From Bacillota bacterium (GTDB lineage Bacteria; Bacillota; Peptococcia; Peptococcales; Peptococcaceae): a stretch of 9,193 nt of DNA. The stretch covers positions 1-9,193 of the forward strand of contig JAEZVS010000179.1 of assembly GCA_023443145.1 (NCBI GenBank), written 5' to 3'. Shown piece by piece: positions 7,195-9,193 of the stretch (positions are counted from its first letter, which is position 1; each line of letters opens with the position of its first letter). The position numbers were made by a program, and so were the translations under genes. The notes beneath the pieces were generated by a model. That model did no database searches. It saw only the letters and a list, made by a program, of their open reading frames with translations, and had not been told where the DNA came from.

Positions 7195-7855
7195 TTCGGA
7201 ACTTTTTACCTTGTTGTGGGACAACACCCTCATTACCTTAGCCACAACCTTGGGCACCACCTTGATTTCATACATTTTGGGGATTCCCATGGGGGTGCTC
7301 TTGGTGGTGACTGCCCGAGGCGGCATTCATCCCATGGCAGGATTCAACTGGATACTGGGCGGCCTTATCAATATTTTGCGATCGGTACCGTTTCTTATTC
7401 TTTTGGTGGCGATTTCGCCCTTCACCAGAATGGTGGTGGGTACCACCATTGGTACGCCGGCCATAATTTTTGGTTTGGTCGTTTCAGCGGCGCCTTTTGT
7501 AGCGCGTTTGGTGGAGCAATCCCTTTTAGAAGTAGACCCCGGCGTGCTGGAAGCGGCCCAATCGATGGGGGCCTCCGGACGGCAGATTGTGACCAAAGTG
7601 ATGCTGCCGGAATCGGTGCCATCCCTTATTACCGGCTCTTTGGTGGCGGCCACCACCATTTTGGGCTATTCGGCCATGGCCGGTTTTGTCGGCGGCACAG
7701 GTCTGGGCGACCTGGCCATTAAATATGGTTACTATCGCTACGAATATCCGATTATGATGATTACGGTGGTGCTTTTGGTGGTGTTGGTTCAATTGATCCA
7801 ATCCGTCGGTATGCGCCTGGCTCGTCGCTTGGATAAACGTACCGGCGATGGTTGA
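7187..7855 (+). CDS. metI: Methionine ABC transporter permease MetI
   Basis: Permease (222 aa) of the methionine importer, BPD transporter inner-membrane family. About five membrane helices are visible: near 15-42, 54-76, 83-110, 146-170 and 188-208. The cytoplasmic coupling loop EAAQSMGASGRQIVTKVMLPES (122-143) is the EAA motif that docks on MetN. GYSAMAGFVGGTGLGDLAIKYGY (160-182) is typical of MetI. The start is set by GGAGGAGG (7173-7180), 6 nt before the ATG; a GTG at 7169 in the same frame sits just before that site and is unlikely. It overlaps metN by 8 bp and is followed 27 nt later by metQ. Confidence 0.96.
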   Translation: MFDSELFTLLWDNTLITLATTLGTTLISYILGIPMGVLLVVTARGGIHPMAGFNWILGGLINILRSVPFLILLVAISPFTRMVVGTTIGTPAIIFGLVVSAAPFVARLVEQSLLEVDPGVLEAAQSMGASGRQIVTKVMLPESVPSLITGSLVAATTILGYSAMAGFVGGTGLGDLAIKYGYYRYEYPIMMITVVLLVVLVQLIQSVGMRLARRLDKRTGDG

Positions 7856-7882
7856 TACAACATTTTATAAGGAGGAGATCAG

Positions 7883-8791
7883 ATGAATCTCAAAAAAACC
7901 GTTACCCTTCTCGCCATTTCGGCACTGGCCATCGGAGTATTGGCCGGCTGCGGCGGCAACAAAAATGATGCCGCCGACAAATCGTCGTCATCCGCAGCGC
8001 AAAGCACCAAAGCCGAAGACAAAACCATTGTCATTGGTGCTTCCCCTGCCCCGCACAAAGAAATTTTGGAAGCTTTAAAACCTGAGTTTGAAAAAGAAGG
8101 CTATCAGCTGGAAATCAAAGAATTTACCGATTACGTGCAACCCAATAAAGCATTGGCTGACGGTGAGCTGGACGCCAACTATTTTCAGCATGGTCCTTTC
8201 TTAGAGAACTTTAATAAAGAAAACAAAACCGACCTGGTCTCCGTGGTGTATGCGCATTATGAACCGATGGCCATTTTCCCGGGTAAATCTAAAACCTTGG
8301 ATGCCCTTCCCGAAGGCGGAAAAATCGCCGTGCCCAACGATGTATCCAACGAAGCGCGTGCATTGCTTCTTCTGGCCGACAATGGTCTGATCACTTTAAA
8401 AGATGGTGTGGATATCAATGCCACAGTGAAAGACATTGAAGACAATCCCAAAAAATTGGATATTGTGGAAATGGAAGCAGCCCAGATTCCCCGCGCATTG
8501 CAGGATGTAGATTTGGCTGTCATTAACGGCAACTTTGCCATTGCTTCCGATATTCCTTTTGATACCCACTTGGCAGCTGAAGATGAAAATGCCGTGGCTT
8601 CTAAAGTTTATGCCAATTTGGTGGCCATGCGTGCAGAAGATAAGGACAGCGAAAAAGCCAAAGTGCTGCATAAAGTGCTGACCGGTGAAGCCTGCAAAAA
8701 ATATATCACGGAACATTATAAAGGCACTGTGGTGCCTTTAGATGATGCCGTAGTGGTGGCATATTTGAAAGAACATACCGATAAAAAATAA
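7883..8791 (+). CDS. metQ: Methionine-binding lipoprotein MetQ (NlpA family)
   Basis: Extracytoplasmic substrate-binding protein (302 aa) that delivers methionine to MetNI. The N-terminus is a lipoprotein signal peptide: KK at 4-5, a hydrophobic core 6-19 and the lipobox LAGC with Cys23 as the lipidated residue. A low-complexity Ser/Ala/Lys linker (about 24-46) tethers the domain. The NlpA fold starts at TIVIGASPAPHKEIL (48-62), with family motifs DANYFQHGPFL (97-107), YAHYEPMAIF (123-132), PNDVSNEARAL (151-161) and VINGNFAI (213-220), which line the binding cleft in known relatives. AAGGAGGA lies 6 nt before the ATG. It is the last gene of the S-box operon, followed 32 nt on by a strong terminator. 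Both D- and L-methionine are carried by this family; the specificity here is not readable. Confidence 0.96.
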   Translation: MNLKKTVTLLAISALAIGVLAGCGGNKNDAADKSSSSAAQSTKAEDKTIVIGASPAPHKEILEALKPEFEKEGYQLEIKEFTDYVQPNKALADGELDANYFQHGPFLENFNKENKTDLVSVVYAHYEPMAIFPGKSKTLDALPEGGKIAVPNDVSNEARALLLLADNGLITLKDGVDINATVKDIEDNPKKLDIVEMEAAQIPRALQDVDLAVINGNFAIASDIPFDTHLAAEDENAVASKVYANLVAMRAEDKDSEKAKVLHKVLTGEACKKYITEHYKGTVVPLDDAVVVAYLKEHTDKK

Positions 8792-8823
8792 GCCATTTTC
8801 TAAATCACCTTCATATTTGTCAT

Positions 8824-8862
8824 AAAAGCCGCGCTGCCAAAGATAAGGCAGCGCGGCTTTTT
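8824..8862 (+). terminator. Intrinsic terminator of the met operon, probably bidirectional
   Basis: GCCGCGCTGCC (8828-8838) pairs perfectly with GGCAGCGCGGC (8847-8857), an 8-nt loop apart, followed by TTTTT (8858-8862). AAAA directly before the stem (8824-8827) gives a T-run on the opposite strand, so the same hairpin can also stop the convergent minus-strand gene, whose stop lies about 87 nt away. Confidence 0.93.
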
Positions 8863-8948
8863 GATGATTGGCTATGAAGGTTTCGGAAAAGTACTTAGGC
8901 AAACCGGCAAGCGGCGGCCGTCAACAAAAGACGAGGATGAATGACCGC

Positions 8949-9193
8949 TCAACGGCGGTAACCTAAGTTGCCGCCGTTTTCAGAGATCAGTCGATTTCCG
9001 TTTAAAGTAAAGCGCAAGATGGGGCCATCTTGGTCCAAACTATATTGGCCATTGTCTTCACAACGCAAAAAGTAGCGGGCGTTTCCTTTAATGGCGCGAT
9101 ATTTGTGATAACCGATTTTTTCAATGGTGACATCATTGCCGGCAATGTGCCAACGGCCGATGATGGCATCGGCGCCGTCCGTCGGATCTGCTT
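8949..9193 (-). CDS. C-terminal part of an unidentified protein (partial, runs off window)
   Basis: The minus strand is open from the window end to a TGA at 8949-8951, giving 80 codons with no start in view. The visible protein begins ADPTDGADAIIGRWHIAG and ends ENGGNLGYRR. It is rich in alternating polar/hydrophobic strands and Gly/Asn turns (WHIAGNDVTIEKIGY, YFLRCEDNGQYSLDQDG, LRFTLNGNRLISENGG), suggesting a small beta-sheet domain. The pattern 'IGRW.I....V.I......Y...' recalls C-terminal beta domains of secreted proteins and lipoproteins, but I do not recognise a family. Codon use resembles its neighbours and no other frame across the region is as convincing. It converges on the met operon. 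Coding status is likely, function unknown. Confidence 0.6.
   Translation of the reverse strand, partial: ADPTDGADAIIGRWHIAGNDVTIEKIGYHKYRAIKGNARYFLRCEDNGQYSLDQDGPILRFTLNGNRLISENGGNLGYRR

Noticed and set aside
1..9193. Mobile elements, CRISPR, tRNA, phage or defence genes
   Set aside because: No repeat arrays, transposase motifs, terminal inverted repeats or tRNA-like cloverleaf were seen on either strand.

Overview
The window comes from the chromosome of a low- to mid-GC Gram-positive-type bacterium, most likely Bacillota (Firmicutes), probably an anaerobic Clostridia or Negativicutes relative. The pointers are strong GGAGG ribosome binding sites, tight operons, an S-box (SAM-I) riboswitch in front of methionine genes, a lipobox-type binding protein and Rho-independent terminators. 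Genus cannot be read from the sequence. Every complete gene is on the + strand. I see no mobile element, CRISPR array, tRNA or rRNA.

Left region (1-3542): a flavodoxin-fold NAD(P)H:FMN-reductase-like protein with a cysteine cluster, cut at its 5' end by the window edge, overlaps by ATGA a full-length YyaL-type protein (DUF255 thioredoxin-like domain with CHWC, followed by an alpha/alpha-toroid domain). After a 97-base gap comes a membrane protein of the aromatic acid exporter (ArAE_1/FUSC) type, with charged tails at both ends.

Central and right region (3543-8862): one methionine regulon unit. A consensus-like promoter (TTTACA-17-TATACT, extended -10) leads into a SAM-I riboswitch with a 13-bp terminator stem and a competing antiterminator. 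Downstream lie metY (O-acetylhomoserine sulfhydrylase), metA (homoserine O-acyltransferase with the acetyl-type Glu111), metN, metI and metQ (methionine ABC importer). The gaps are 33 nt or less, two junctions overlap, and a strong hairpin terminator ends the unit. When SAM is low, the cell would make homocysteine directly from homoserine, acetyl-CoA and sulfide, and also import methionine. When SAM is high, transcription would stop in the leader.

Far right (8863-9193): the C-terminal 80 codons of a minus-strand gene of unknown function converge on the met operon and run off the window. The terminator between them has A/T runs on both sides and could serve both strands.

Nothing here demands a wholly new system. 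The best items to follow are the compact biosynthesis-plus-import S-box operon, the acetyl-type MetA, the unusual cysteine spacing in the flavoprotein coupled to YyaL, and the unidentified edge gene.
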